Assembly: GCA_947177165.1 (NCBI GenBank) | Contig: CAMWTP010000009.1 | Location: 1-64,000 of the forward strand | DNA from: an uncultured Lachnospiraceae bacterium | GTDB lineage: Bacteria; Bacillota; Clostridia; Lachnospirales; Lachnospiraceae | Direction of reading: 5' to 3' | DNA: 64,000 nucleotides | Shown here: positions 16,693 to 26,720 of the stretch, one piece after another | Numbering within the stretch: the first letter of the stretch is position 1 | Layout of the letters: the number at the start of each line of letters is the position of its first letter | Made by a program: the position numbers and the translations under genes | The notes under the pieces: model-generated | What the model saw: only the letters and a program-made list of their open reading frames with translations | Databases searched by the model: none | Told to the model about the DNA's origin: nothing

Positions 16693-18288
16693 GTGAGTAC
16701 AATTGCAGAAGAAATAAACAAGAGGAGGACTTTTGCCATCATATCGCACCCTGATGCTGGCAAGACGACCCTGACTGAAAAATTTTTGCTTTACGGAGGA
16801 GCCATCAATCTCGCCGGAAGCGTCAAGGGCAAGGCGACTGCAAGGCATGCCGTGTCAGACTGGATGGAAATTGAGAAGGAGAGAGGAATCTCTGTCACGT
16901 CCTCCGTGCTGCAGTTTAATTATGACGGCTACTGTATCAATATTCTGGACACGCCGGGGCATCAGGACTTCTCGGAGGATACGTACAGGACGCTCATGGC
17001 GGCTGACTCGGCAGTCATGGTGATCGACGCGTCGAAGGGTGTCGAGGCGCAGACGAGGAAGCTATTCAAGGTCTGCGGTATGAGAGGGATTCCTATTTTT
17101 ACCTTTATCAATAAGTTGGACCGGGATGCGAACGACACGTTTGAGCTTCTCGACGAGATCGAGAAGGAGCTCGGCATCGCAACCTGCCCTGTCAACTGGC
17201 CGATCGGCTCGGGAAAGCGTTTTAAGGGAGTCTATGACAGGCACGGAAATCATGTGCTCACCTATTCCGATACGCAGAAAGGAACAAAAGAGGGCGAGAC
17301 GACAGTGATTCCGATGGATGATGAGGCGCTTTTGCTGGAAAAGATTGGCGATGAGGCGCTCGCTGCACTGCGCGATGAGATCGAGCTTCTCGACGGGGCG
17401 AGTGCTGAGTTTGATATCAGCGAGGTGCGCAGAGGGAAGCTGACACCGGTGTTTTTTGGCTCAGCGCTCACGAATTTCGGTGTGGAGGTATTTCTGCAGA
17501 ATTTTTTAAAGATGGCAACAACGCCTCTGCCAAGGATATCGCAGGGAGAGACGATCGACCCTGTCGACAACGATTTCTCCGCATTTGTGTTCAAGATACA
17601 GGCGAATATGAACAAGGCGCACCGCGACAGGGTGGCGTTTATGCGCATCTGTTCGGGAAAGTTTGACGCCAGCGCGGAGGTGCGGCATGTGCAGGGCGGA
17701 AAGGTGCTGCGCCTCTCCCAGCCGCAGCAGATTATGGCAGATGAGCGGAAAATACTGAGCGAAGCGTATGCGGGGGACATCATCGGCGTGTTTGATCCGG
17801 GTATTTTTTCCATTGGTGATACTGTCTGTGCACCGAAAAACGACATCTGCTATGAGGGGATACCGACTTTTGCGCCGGAGCACTTCGCGCGGGTGAGACA
17901 GATCGACACGATGAAGCGCAAGCAGTTTATCAAGGGTGTCAATCAGATTGCGCAGGAAGGTGCGATTCAGATTTTCCAGGAGTTCAATACTGGTATGGAG
18001 GAGATTATTGTGGGTGTGGTCGGCGTATTGCAGTTCGATGTACTCAAGTATCGTCTGCAAAATGAGTACAATGTCGAGATCAACCTCGAGCCGCTTCCAT
18101 ATGAGTATATCCGCTGGATTGAGAATAAGGACGAGATTGATCTGAACAGACTTTCCGGCACTTCGGATATGAAGAAGATACAGGATTTGAAGGGAAATCC
18201 GCTTCTTTTGTTTATCAATCAGTGGAGCATTGGTATGACTGTTGACAGAAACAAGGGGCTTGTGCTCTCAGAATTTGGCAGGAATTAG
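16693..18288 (+). CDS. prfC: Peptide chain release factor 3
   Basis: RF3 is a GTPase that removes RF1 and RF2 from the ribosome after peptide release. The 531-aa protein has G1 SHPDAGKTTLTEK, G3 DTPGHQDFSED, G4 NKLDRD and the RF3-type sequence GSVKGKATARHAVSDWME, which separates it from EF-G. It starts at GTG 16693, with GGAGGATAG a few bases upstream. It lies 40 bp after deoB and 17 bp before a lipoprotein gene, probably co-transcribed with both. Confidence 0.97.
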   Translation: MSTIAEEINKRRTFAIISHPDAGKTTLTEKFLLYGGAINLAGSVKGKATARHAVSDWMEIEKERGISVTSSVLQFNYDGYCINILDTPGHQDFSEDTYRTLMAADSAVMVIDASKGVEAQTRKLFKVCGMRGIPIFTFINKLDRDANDTFELLDEIEKELGIATCPVNWPIGSGKRFKGVYDRHGNHVLTYSDTQKGTKEGETTVIPMDDEALLLEKIGDEALAALRDEIELLDGASAEFDISEVRRGKLTPVFFGSALTNFGVEVFLQNFLKMATTPLPRISQGETIDPVDNDFSAFVFKIQANMNKAHRDRVAFMRICSGKFDASAEVRHVQGGKVLRLSQPQQIMADERKILSEAYAGDIIGVFDPGIFSIGDTVCAPKNDICYEGIPTFAPEHFARVRQIDTMKRKQFIKGVNQIAQEGAIQIFQEFNTGMEEIIVGVVGVLQFDVLKYRLQNEYNVEINLEPLPYEYIRWIENKDEIDLNRLSGTSDMKKIQDLKGNPLLLFINQWSIGMTVDRNKGLVLSEFGRN

Positions 18289-18305
18289 GAGTAGAAAAGG
18301 CGTTA

Positions 18306-19538
18306 ATGAGAAAATGGACAGTGTTGTGGGCGGCGCTGGCCGGCAGCATGATGTTATTGACACAGGGCTGCGCGGATCAGGATGTTTTTGACCTGCAGTA
18401 TATAATACGCGGAGAGAAAAGTGCTGAGGAGGAGAATGAGGCAGAGTCACGCAGTTATGAACCAGAACAGCCGCAGGATAATAGCACAGAAACGGATAAT
18501 TCGGCGGAGGAACAGAGCGTCAGGGAAGTCTCAGAGCTTTACTATGCATACCATCATCTTGACGCGGAGAGACAGAAGCTCTATCTCGAGATGTTCGACG
18601 CACTGACTGAGATGAGGAGCGGAGTGTCACTTTCCACGTTGGACAAGTCTGAGCTGGACGTTGTGTTTGCCTGTGTGATGAATGACCACCCGGAGCTTTT
18701 TTATGTGGACGGGTATCAGTATACCGAATACACGCTTGGCAATGTCATAACTGGGATTACGTTCAGCGGTACGTATTCCATGACGAGCGCGGAGGTAGAA
18801 CAGGCAAGGCTTGGAATCGAACAGAAACTTGCGGAGTGTTTTGGGCAGGTGCCCTTGAACGAGGATGAGTACAGCACTGTCAAATACTTGTATGAATGGC
18901 TGATTGATCACACGGAATATGACAGGAATGCGGCGAACAACCAAAATATCTGTTCCGTATTTCTGCAAGGGCGGTCTGTCTGCCAGGGCTATGCCAAGGC
19001 GATGCAGTATATGCTGCAGGCAGCTGATATCCAGTGTGTGCTGGTGACTGGCTTCACGAACGGTGAGCGGCACGGATGGAATCTGGTGCGGGTGAACGGC
19101 GAATATTATTATCTGGATCCGACATGGGGAGATGCCTCATACGCATCGGGCAGCGTGGACGGCGCGCTGGACGGTTTTGTTCCGGCCATCAATTATGACT
19201 ATTTTCTGGTGACAACGGATGAGATCACCAGGACGCACTCGCTTGAGAAGGTGGTGGAGCTCCCGGAGTGCACTGCAGTCGATGACAACTATTTTGTGCG
19301 CGAGGGGCTGTATTTTGACAGTTATGATGAAGCCAGACTCGCCGCTGTATTTGACAGCGGGGAGGTGAAGGCAGCAGGTTGTGTGACACTGAAATGCGGC
19401 AGCAGCGAGACATATGAGCTGATGGTGCAGACACTGATCGCATCGCAGAAGATTTTTGACTTTGTGGACAAGCAGGGGGAGAGTATTGCGTATACCTCAA
19501 ATGATGAGCAGCTTACAATCAGTTTTTGGAATATATGA
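18306..19538 (+). CDS. Transglutaminase-like lipoprotein
   Basis: This is a surface lipoprotein of 410 aa. A signal peptide ends in the lipobox LTQGC (Cys near residue 22), followed by an acidic Ser/Glu-rich linker. The catalytic domain is a transglutaminase/protease core: Cys in GRSVCQGYAKAM near residue 225, His in GERHGWNLVRV near 255, and Asp in YYLDPTWGD near 271, the full Cys-His-Asp triad. Such proteins are thought to act on peptide or cell-wall substrates, but the substrate is unknown. It starts 17 bp after prfC. A MITE-like element follows 50 bp after the stop. Confidence 0.88.
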   Translation: MRKWTVLWAALAGSMMLLTQGCADQDVFDLQYIIRGEKSAEEENEAESRSYEPEQPQDNSTETDNSAEEQSVREVSELYYAYHHLDAERQKLYLEMFDALTEMRSGVSLSTLDKSELDVVFACVMNDHPELFYVDGYQYTEYTLGNVITGITFSGTYSMTSAEVEQARLGIEQKLAECFGQVPLNEDEYSTVKYLYEWLIDHTEYDRNAANNQNICSVFLQGRSVCQGYAKAMQYMLQAADIQCVLVTGFTNGERHGWNLVRVNGEYYYLDPTWGDASYASGSVDGALDGFVPAINYDYFLVTTDEITRTHSLEKVVELPECTAVDDNYFVREGLYFDSYDEARLAAVFDSGEVKAAGCVTLKCGSSETYELMVQTLIASQKIFDFVDKQGESIAYTSNDEQLTISFWNI

Positions 19539-19587
19539 GTTCTCTCTGAATGGAATGGCATATTTTGGGAAAGCATGATAGATAGAG

Positions 19588-19761
19588 GTTACAGTTCAGC
19601 CCAGGACTTCGCACTGCGCTGCGAATTATGGCTTATACAAGCCACGTGAGAAAGCGTGTAGGTTGAGATGCATCAAGCCACGGTACGTGGCTTTGACATC
19701 CGCGAAGCGGTTTTTGCATGGCTTGATGCCTGTAACAGGAAGCCGAAGGCTGAACTGTTAC
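19588..19761. mobile_element. MITE-like element with terminal inverted repeats and target duplication
   Basis: The left end GTTACAGTTCAGCC (19588-19601) is matched at the right end by GGCTGAACTGTTAC (19748-19761), an inverted repeat with one mismatch. It is flanked by direct repeats AGATAGAG(G) at 19580-19588 and 19762-19770, the expected target duplication of 8-9 bp. The interior is very palindromic: AAGCCACG-GTA-CGTGGCTT, GCATCAAGCCA paired with TGGCTTGATGC, and CTGTAACAG paired with CTGTTACAG. It contains no transposase, so it would need to be moved in trans. It occupies most of the 317-bp gap between the lipoprotein gene and asp23. Confidence 0.75.
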
Positions 19762-19790
19762 AGATAGAGGACAAAATAACAGATTTCTGC

Positions 19791-19819
19791 TTTGCAAAGT
19801 TTTGGGTTAATGATATAAT
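19791..19819 (+). promoter_or_regulatory. Sigma-A-type promoter for asp23-nusB
   Basis: TTTGCA (19791-19796), 17-bp spacer, TATAAT (19814-19819), about 36 bp before the asp23 start and just outside the right end of the MITE-like element. Confidence 0.65.
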
Positions 19820-19855
19820 GAAATATAATGCAGAAAAACACAGGAGGTTCAGGGC

Positions 19856-20254
19856 ATGGAAAAAGAAACGGATAAGAGTGGATATTCATTGAACAATGAA
19901 GAATTTGGAACAGTAAAGATTGCGAATGATGTTGTTGCCATGATTGCGGGGCTCGCAGCCACGGAGGTTGACGGCGTGGGAGCCATGGTCGGCAATATCA
20001 CAAACGAGCTGATGGGAAAGGTTGGCATCGTGAACAACACGATGAAGAAGCAGACAAAAGGTGTCAAGATCGACATCCTTGACGGAAATGTGTCCGTGGA
20101 GCTTGCGGTTACTTTGGAGTATGGCTTTAACATTCCCACAACCTGTAACAAAGTGCAGGAGAAGGTAAAGAATGCGATTGAGACGATGACCGGATTCAAA
20201 GTTTCCGATGTCAATATCAGAATTGTTGGCATTAAAATGGCATCTGACAGATAA
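19856..20254 (+). CDS. Asp23/Gls24 family envelope stress protein
   Basis: A 132-aa DUF322/Asp23 family protein (YqhY/YloU-like). The core reads VKIANDVVAMIAGLAATEVD, with VAVTLEYGFNIPTTCNKVQ-type sequence and the end FKVSDVNIRIVGI. These proteins associate with the cytoplasmic side of the membrane and are linked to envelope stress or lipid metabolism. The ribosome site AGGAGG precedes the ATG. Position directly before nusB matches yqhY-nusB in Bacillus subtilis, although the acc genes usual there are missing. Confidence 0.92.
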   Translation: MEKETDKSGYSLNNEEFGTVKIANDVVAMIAGLAATEVDGVGAMVGNITNELMGKVGIVNNTMKKQTKGVKIDILDGNVSVELAVTLEYGFNIPTTCNKVQEKVKNAIETMTGFKVSDVNIRIVGIKMASDR

Positions 20255-20286
20255 AATTCGTAATAATAAAATTAAGGAAAAGATAA

Positions 20287-20709
20287 ATGAGCAGAAGAGA
20301 GCTTAGGGAACAGATATTTAAGTATATTTTCAGAATCGAGTTTAATGACAGGGAAGAGATGCCCGAGCAGGGCAGGTTCTTTTTTGAAGCCCTGAAAATG
20401 GAAGCGCAGGAGAAAGAATTGCAGGAGATCCGGGATGAGGACGCCGCATACATCTCCGACAAAAGCAACAAGATCATCGAAAAGCTTGATGAGATTGACG
20501 CGATGATCAACAGGCAGGCAAAGGGCTGGACAACGCAGAGAATGGGGAAGGTTGATCTCACGATTCTGCGTCTGGCAGTGTATGAGATTGTCTTTGACGA
20601 GGATGTACCGACAGGCGTTGCAATCAACGAGGCTGTCGAGCTGGCCAAGCGGTTCGGACAGGAGGAATCGTCAGGGTTTGTCAATGGAGTGCTCGCCAAA
20701 TTTGCATAA
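20287..20709 (+). CDS. nusB: Transcription antitermination factor NusB
   Basis: NusB binds boxA RNA with NusE (S10) to form antitermination complexes on rRNA operons. The 140-aa all-helical protein has the standard start SRRELREQIFKYIFRIEF and the conserved C-terminal helices VDLTILRLAVYEIVFDEDVP and INEAVELAKRFGQEESSGFV. It lies 32 bp after asp23. In many Firmicutes folD separates nusB from xseA; here xseA follows directly after 27 bp. Confidence 0.96.
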   Translation: MSRRELREQIFKYIFRIEFNDREEMPEQGRFFFEALKMEAQEKELQEIRDEDAAYISDKSNKIIEKLDEIDAMINRQAKGWTTQRMGKVDLTILRLAVYEIVFDEDVPTGVAINEAVELAKRFGQEESSGFVNGVLAKFA

Positions 20710-20736
20710 GCAGTTATAGTAGACGGAGGCATATTC

Positions 20737-21975
20737 GTGAAGCAGAATGTTTATACAGTTGCCCAGATCAATTCTTACATCAAGAACATGTTTACGCAGG
20801 ATTATATGCTGCGGTATGTTCTGGTGAAAGGCGAGGTCAGTAATTGTAAGTACCATTCGTCAGGGCATATCTATTTTACGTTAAAGGATGCAAAGGGCGT
20901 GATCGCCTGTGTCATGTTTGCCGGCAATCGCACCGGACTTTCCTTCAGGATGGAGGAGGGGCAGATGGTTGTGGTTGGCGGTACGATTGACGTGTATGAG
21001 CGGGATGGAAAATACCAGCTTTACGCAAAGCAGATCACGCTCGACGGCGCAGGTGTGCTGTACGAAAAGTTTGACCGCATGAAGCGAAAGCTTGAGGAGA
21101 TGGGCATGTTCGCGCCGGAGTACAAGCAGCCCATTCCCAGATATATCAGGACATTAGGTGTCGTGACAGCGCCCACGGGAGCGGCGGTGCGCGATATCAT
21201 CAACATTGCGACGAGGCGCAATCCCTATATACAGATTATCTTGTACCCGGCGATCGTGCAGGGAGATCAGGCGGCTGCAAGCATCATAAACGGAATCCGC
21301 GCGCTGGAGCAGCTGGGTGTGGACGTGATGATTGTCGGCAGGGGCGGCGGTTCCATCGAGGATCTGTGGGCCTTCAATGAGGAAGCAGTGGCGCAGGCTG
21401 TGTTTGACTGTCAGGTGCCGGTCATATCAGCGGTCGGACATGAGACGGACACGACGATCACAGATTTCGTGGCGGATTTGAGGGCACCGACACCCTCGGC
21501 GGCGGCAGAACTGGCAGTCTATGATATTGCCCAGCTGATGGACAGGTTTGCGGCGTACAGCAACGCCTTGAATCACGCTATGCAGGTGCAGCTCCGGAGG
21601 CATCAGAGCCGGCTGGAAAACCAGAAAGTGCGGTTAAAGTATCTGAGCCCGATGAATCAGATCCAGCAAAAGCGCATGTACTGTATGGATCTGGAGGGAC
21701 AGCTGACAGGATTGATAAACAGCGCATTGACGCGGCAGCGGCACCGGATGGCACTGTATGCCGAGAAGTTAAAGGGGTTGTCGCCGCTGGACAAGCTCAG
21801 TCAGGGGTATGCGTATGTCGAGGATGCAGACCACAGGGTAATCAATGATGTGAACAATGTGAAGCCGGAGGATATGGTGCAGATCTATGTAAAAAATGGC
21901 ACAATACAGGCAAAAGTGAAGGAGATTAACAAGGGAAAGTATGGCGAAGGAACAGACGCTGGAACAGGCATTTGA
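20737..21975 (+). CDS. xseA: Exodeoxyribonuclease VII large subunit
   Basis: This is the catalytic subunit of exonuclease VII, which degrades single-stranded DNA. The 412-aa protein has the N-terminal OB fold (VLVKGEVSNCKYHSSGHIYF), the catalytic domain with VVTAPTGAAVRDIINIATRR and VGRGGGSIEDLWAFNEE, and a long helical C-terminus that binds XseB. The start is GTG 20737, preceded by GGAGG at seven bases. Its last 35 bp overlap xseB, so subunit synthesis is coupled. Confidence 0.97.
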   Translation: MKQNVYTVAQINSYIKNMFTQDYMLRYVLVKGEVSNCKYHSSGHIYFTLKDAKGVIACVMFAGNRTGLSFRMEEGQMVVVGGTIDVYERDGKYQLYAKQITLDGAGVLYEKFDRMKRKLEEMGMFAPEYKQPIPRYIRTLGVVTAPTGAAVRDIINIATRRNPYIQIILYPAIVQGDQAAASIINGIRALEQLGVDVMIVGRGGGSIEDLWAFNEEAVAQAVFDCQVPVISAVGHETDTTITDFVADLRAPTPSAAAELAVYDIAQLMDRFAAYSNALNHAMQVQLRRHQSRLENQKVRLKYLSPMNQIQQKRMYCMDLEGQLTGLINSALTRQRHRMALYAEKLKGLSPLDKLSQGYAYVEDADHRVINDVNNVKPEDMVQIYVKNGTIQAKVKEINKGKYGEGTDAGTGI

Positions 21976-22136
21976 GAAGCTTGAAGAGATGATCGGAAAC
22001 TTGGAGCAGGAGGATATCTCACTGGAGGAGTCCTTCAAACTGTATAAAGAAGGCATGAAACTGATCAAGTCCTGCAATGACAAGATCGACAAGGTGGAAA
22101 AGGAAGTTCTCAAACTGAACGAAAATGGTGAATTAG

Positions 22137-22147
<11 letters not shown>
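21941..22147 (+). CDS. xseB: Exodeoxyribonuclease VII small subunit
   Basis: A 68-aa helical protein with the typical pattern LEQAFEKLEEMIGNLEQEDI and LEESFKLYKEGMKLIKSCND. XseB binds along the coiled-coil arm of XseA. It overlaps xseA by 35 bp upstream and ispA by 11 bp downstream, a tightly coupled trio. Confidence 0.95.
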
Positions 22148-23042
<895 letters not shown>

Positions 23043-23104
23043 TCGGCAGATGCTGATTAATATATGGATAACCGAACCAATTCTGAGAGGGAGAGGCGCT
23101 GAGT

Positions 23105-24961
23105 ATGATATTAGAGACGATAGAGAGAGAAAATGATATAAAAAACGTAGCACCCGAAGACTGGAATCTACTGGCGGAGGAGATCAGGGATTTTCTGATC
23201 AAAAAGATCAGTGTCACAGGAGGACATCTTGGCTCCAACCTCGGCGCAGTCGAGCTGACCATGGCGCTGCACCTGAGTCTGAATCTGCCGCAGGACAAGA
23301 TTGTGTGGGATGTGGGGCATCAGTCCTATACGCATAAGCTGTTGACAGGAAGACGTTCCGGGTTTGAGAGTCTGCGCAAATATGGCGGTATGAGCGGTTT
23401 TCCTAAGAGAAAGGAGAGCGAGTGCGACTGTTTTGACACGGGACACAGCTCTACGTCCATCTCAGCGGGGCTGGGGCTCGTGAGGGCGAGAGACCTGCGC
23501 AATGAAGATCACACGGTCATCTCTGTCATCGGCGACGGTTCCCTCACTGGCGGGATGGCATATGAGGCATTGAACAATGCCTCGCGTCTGAAAAAGAATT
23601 TCATTATCGTACTAAATGACAATAATATGTCTATCTCAGAAAATGTCGGCGGCGTGTCAAAATACCTCAATAATATCAGAACGGCGGACAAATATCTGGA
23701 TATGAAGGAGGGAATCTACAATTCCCTCATGGAATCCAACCTGGAGCCGATCGTCACAAGCATCAGGCGGGCGAAGAGTTCGGTGAAACATCTGGTGATT
23801 CCGGGCATGTTCTTTGAGGACATGGGGATTACATACTTAGGACCTGTGGACGGACACAATATCAATGCCATGATGAAGGTCCTGCGGGAGGCAAAGCGCT
23901 GCAAGTCGGCAGTGCTGGTGCACGTGATCACACAGAAGGGCAAGGGATTTGCGCCCGCGGAGAAACATCCGGCGCGCTTTCACGGTGCAGAGCCCTTTGA
24001 TGTGGAGACAGGTCTGCCTCTCACACCAAAGACAAAGTCGAGCTACACCGATGTCTTTTCGACTGTGATGTGTAAGCTGGGGGACCGCTATGATGACGTT
24101 GTGGCGATCACAGCGGCGATGCCTGACGGCACAGGACTGAAGCGGTTTCGCAATATGTATCCCGACAGATTTTTTGATGTTGGGATTGCGGAGGAGCACG
24201 CGGTGACTTTCGCTGCAGGGCTTGCAGCCGGCGGAATGCATCCAGTGGTGGCGGTCTATTCCTCCTTTTTACAGCGGGCGTATGACCAGATTCTGCACGA
24301 TGTCTGTATCCAGAATCTTCCTGTGGTGTTTGCGATTGACAGGGCCGGACTTGTGGGGAGCGACGGGGAGACGCATCAGGGAATTTTTGACCTGTCGTAT
24401 CTGTCTTCGATACCCAATATGCATATCATGGCACCGAAAAACAAGTGGGAGCTGTCTGATATGCTGAAATTTGCAGTGGCTTTTCAGGGGCCGGTCGCGC
24501 TCCGCTATCCAAGGGGGGAGGCGTACGACGGGCTTCGCGAGTACCGAGAGCCGATACAGTTTGGCAGAGCAGAGTGGATTTATCGCGAGAGTGAGATCGC
24601 GCTTGTCGCGGTGGGCAGCATGGTCAGGACAGCGCTCACAGTGCGCAAGGCGCTCGCCAAAAGAGGATTTCACTGCAGCATCATCAATGCGCGTTTTGTC
24701 AAGCCGATCGATACAGAGATATTGGACGAGGCGGTCAGAGGACACAGGCTGATCGTGACGATGGAGGAAAACGTGGCAAGCGGTGGATTTGGCGAGAAGG
24801 TGAGGAAATATTTTGACGAACATCATTTCGGGACAAATCTGCTGACGATCCATATACCGGACGAGTATGTGGAGCATGGAAATGTGGAGATACTGCGCCG
24901 CGAGGTGGGGATCGATGCAGAGACAATCGGGCAGAAGATTCTTGGGCAGTATGAAAAATAG
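23105..24961 (+). CDS. dxs: 1-deoxy-D-xylulose-5-phosphate synthase
   Basis: DXS makes the first intermediate of the MEP isoprenoid route from pyruvate and glyceraldehyde-3-phosphate and also feeds thiamine and pyridoxal synthesis. The 618-aa protein has the thiamine-diphosphate site IGDGSLTGGMAYEALNNA near residue 145 with NDNNMSISENVGG, the transketolase middle domain (DVGIAEEHAVTFAAGLAAGG) and the C-terminal domain. It follows ispA by 62 bp, and tlyA follows 49 bp after its stop. This is the standard clostridial order. Confidence 0.97.
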   Translation: MILETIERENDIKNVAPEDWNLLAEEIRDFLIKKISVTGGHLGSNLGAVELTMALHLSLNLPQDKIVWDVGHQSYTHKLLTGRRSGFESLRKYGGMSGFPKRKESECDCFDTGHSSTSISAGLGLVRARDLRNEDHTVISVIGDGSLTGGMAYEALNNASRLKKNFIIVLNDNNMSISENVGGVSKYLNNIRTADKYLDMKEGIYNSLMESNLEPIVTSIRRAKSSVKHLVIPGMFFEDMGITYLGPVDGHNINAMMKVLREAKRCKSAVLVHVITQKGKGFAPAEKHPARFHGAEPFDVETGLPLTPKTKSSYTDVFSTVMCKLGDRYDDVVAITAAMPDGTGLKRFRNMYPDRFFDVGIAEEHAVTFAAGLAAGGMHPVVAVYSSFLQRAYDQILHDVCIQNLPVVFAIDRAGLVGSDGETHQGIFDLSYLSSIPNMHIMAPKNKWELSDMLKFAVAFQGPVALRYPRGEAYDGLREYREPIQFGRAEWIYRESEIALVAVGSMVRTALTVRKALAKRGFHCSIINARFVKPIDTEILDEAVRGHRLIVTMEENVASGGFGEKVRKYFDEHHFGTNLLTIHIPDEYVEHGNVEILRREVGIDAETIGQKILGQYEK

Positions 24962-25010
24962 ATTGAAACGCGGATTGTTTGTGCCGCTGACGGCGGCATG
25001 GGAGGTAAGG

Positions 25011-25862
25011 ATGAAAGAACGTCTGGATGTGCTGTTGGTGCGGCAGGGGCTTGCAGAGTCCCGCGAGAAAGCAAAGGCAGTGATCATGGCAGGGTGCGTG
25101 TATGTCAATGACCAGAAGGAGGACAAGGCGGGAGCCATGTTCGACGAGACAAAGGTTCATCTCGAAGTCAGGGGAAATACGCTCCGGTATGTCAGCCGCG
25201 GCGGCTTAAAGCTCGAAAAAGCGATTGACAGGTTTGGCGTGGCGCTTGACGGAAAAATATGTATGGATATCGGTGCATCGACGGGCGGATTTACGGACTG
25301 CATGCTGCAAAATGGGGCGAAAAAAGTATATTCTGTAGATGTGGGACACGGACAGCTGGCGTGGAAGTTGCGCAATGACGAGCGTGTCGTCTGCATGGAA
25401 AAAACAAATTTCCGGTATATGGTTCCTGGGGATATCGAAGAACGGCTTGATTTTGCGTCGGTTGACGTGTCCTTTATCTCGCTCGACAAGATACTGCACC
25501 CTGCCTATAACCTGTTGAAGCCAAATGCGCAGATGGTATGTCTCATCAAACCGCAGTTCGAGGCTGGAAAAGAGAAGGTTGGAAAAAAGGGAGTTGTGAG
25601 AGATCCGCAGATTCACAGGGAAGTGATCGGGAACGTATTTGCGTTCACGCTGGAAAAAGGCTTTGAGATATTGAACCTTGATTTCTCGCCGATCAGGGGG
25701 CCGGAGGGCAATATTGAGTATTTGATGCATCTTCTTAGGGTGGAAGAGCGGGATCTGGAGGATTTTGACGCTGTCGGCTTCGTGCGGGATTGTTATTCAG
25801 ACTTGATCAGGGAAACTGTCGATCTTGCACACAAAACATTGGATGTTAAGGCGCTGTCATGA
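25011..25862 (+). CDS. tlyA: TlyA-family rRNA 2'-O-methyltransferase
   Basis: TlyA-type enzymes methylate ribose 2'-OH groups of rRNA. The 283-aa protein has an S4 RNA-binding domain (RLDVLLVRQGLAESREKAKA) and an FtsJ-like methyltransferase domain with the SAM motif DIGASTGGFTDCMLQNGA and DVSFISLDKILHPAY. A longer frame begins at 24867 within dxs, but GGGAGGTAAGG immediately before the ATG at 25011 and the S4 domain start fix the real one. It lies in the dxs-tlyA-nadK-argR-recN series conserved in Clostridia. Confidence 0.95.
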   Translation: MKERLDVLLVRQGLAESREKAKAVIMAGCVYVNDQKEDKAGAMFDETKVHLEVRGNTLRYVSRGGLKLEKAIDRFGVALDGKICMDIGASTGGFTDCMLQNGAKKVYSVDVGHGQLAWKLRNDERVVCMEKTNFRYMVPGDIEERLDFASVDVSFISLDKILHPAYNLLKPNAQMVCLIKPQFEAGKEKVGKKGVVRDPQIHREVIGNVFAFTLEKGFEILNLDFSPIRGPEGNIEYLMHLLRVEERDLEDFDAVGFVRDCYSDLIRETVDLAHKTLDVKALS

Positions 25863-25886
25863 CAGCTTCCAAGATATGAGGTATCG

Positions 25887-26699
25887 ATGAAAACATTTTA
25901 TATATACACAAACCAGACGAAGGACGGAAAAGGTGAGACCACGCAGTATATACGGGATTATCTGAATCTGAAAGGGTGTCTTTGCAGCGATAAGGTTGAT
26001 GACAGAGTAGAAGGGATGATCGTACTTGGCGGTGACGGAACGATGCTTCGGGCAGCGCGGGAGTATGTCGCGTATCATATCCCGATGATCGGCGTGAACC
26101 TCGGGACGCTGGGCTATCTCGCGGAGGTCGACAAGGAAGATATTGAGTCGGCGCTTGACAGTCTGATTGCGGATGAGTATGAGATCGAACCGCGCATGAT
26201 GCTGAGCGGGATTCCGGTGATATCCGGTATCAGTTCCAACCCGCAGACTGCGCTGAATGACATTGTGATCAACAGAAAGGGTGCGCTGCATGTCATCAAT
26301 TTCAATATTTATGTGAACGGGCGGATGCTCAGTACATACAGTGCGGACGGTATGATCATATCCACGCCGACAGGCTCTACGGCATATAATCTGTCAGCGG
26401 GCGGACCGATAGTCGAGCCCAGAGCCAGACTGATCATGATGACACCTGTCTGTTCCCATACGCTTGTGAACAATAGAACAATCATACTTGCCGAGGACGA
26501 TGTCATCGATATTGAGATCGGGCGGTACAAACCGGGGGAAAAGCAGGAAGTGGACGCCAGCTTTGACGGAAGATGTCCGGTCAATCTCAACGAGGGGGAT
26601 AAGGTTCGGATCATTCGTTCTGACAAGGTGACGAAGATCATAAAACTTAGTGAAGGAAGTTTTTTGGATACATTACATAAGAAGATGCGTGTTTTTTGA
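25887..26699 (+). CDS. nadK: NAD kinase
   Basis: NadK phosphorylates NAD to NADP. The 270-aa protein has the signature VLGGDGTMLRAAREY near residue 48, NLGTLGYLAEVD, the NDIVINR segment and the glycine-rich SADGMIISTPTGSTAYNLSAGG. GAGGT precedes the ATG. It sits between tlyA and argR with gaps of 24 and 21 bp, evidently in one operon. Confidence 0.97.
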   Translation: MKTFYIYTNQTKDGKGETTQYIRDYLNLKGCLCSDKVDDRVEGMIVLGGDGTMLRAAREYVAYHIPMIGVNLGTLGYLAEVDKEDIESALDSLIADEYEIEPRMMLSGIPVISGISSNPQTALNDIVINRKGALHVINFNIYVNGRMLSTYSADGMIISTPTGSTAYNLSAGGPIVEPRARLIMMTPVCSHTLVNNRTIILAEDDVIDIEIGRYKPGEKQEVDASFDGRCPVNLNEGDKVRIIRSDKVTKIIKLSEGSFLDTLHKKMRVF

Positions 26700-26720
26700 G
26701 AAAAGTAATCTTAATAATCT

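Noticed and set aside
19668..19892. 74-aa frame starting in the MITE-like element
   Set aside because: It runs through palindromic DNA and into asp23 with no ribosome site; it is by-product of the inverted repeats.
24269..25138. 289-aa open frame antisense to dxs and tlyA
   Set aside because: It crosses the dxs-tlyA boundary on the wrong strand with no start signals; both sense genes are certain.
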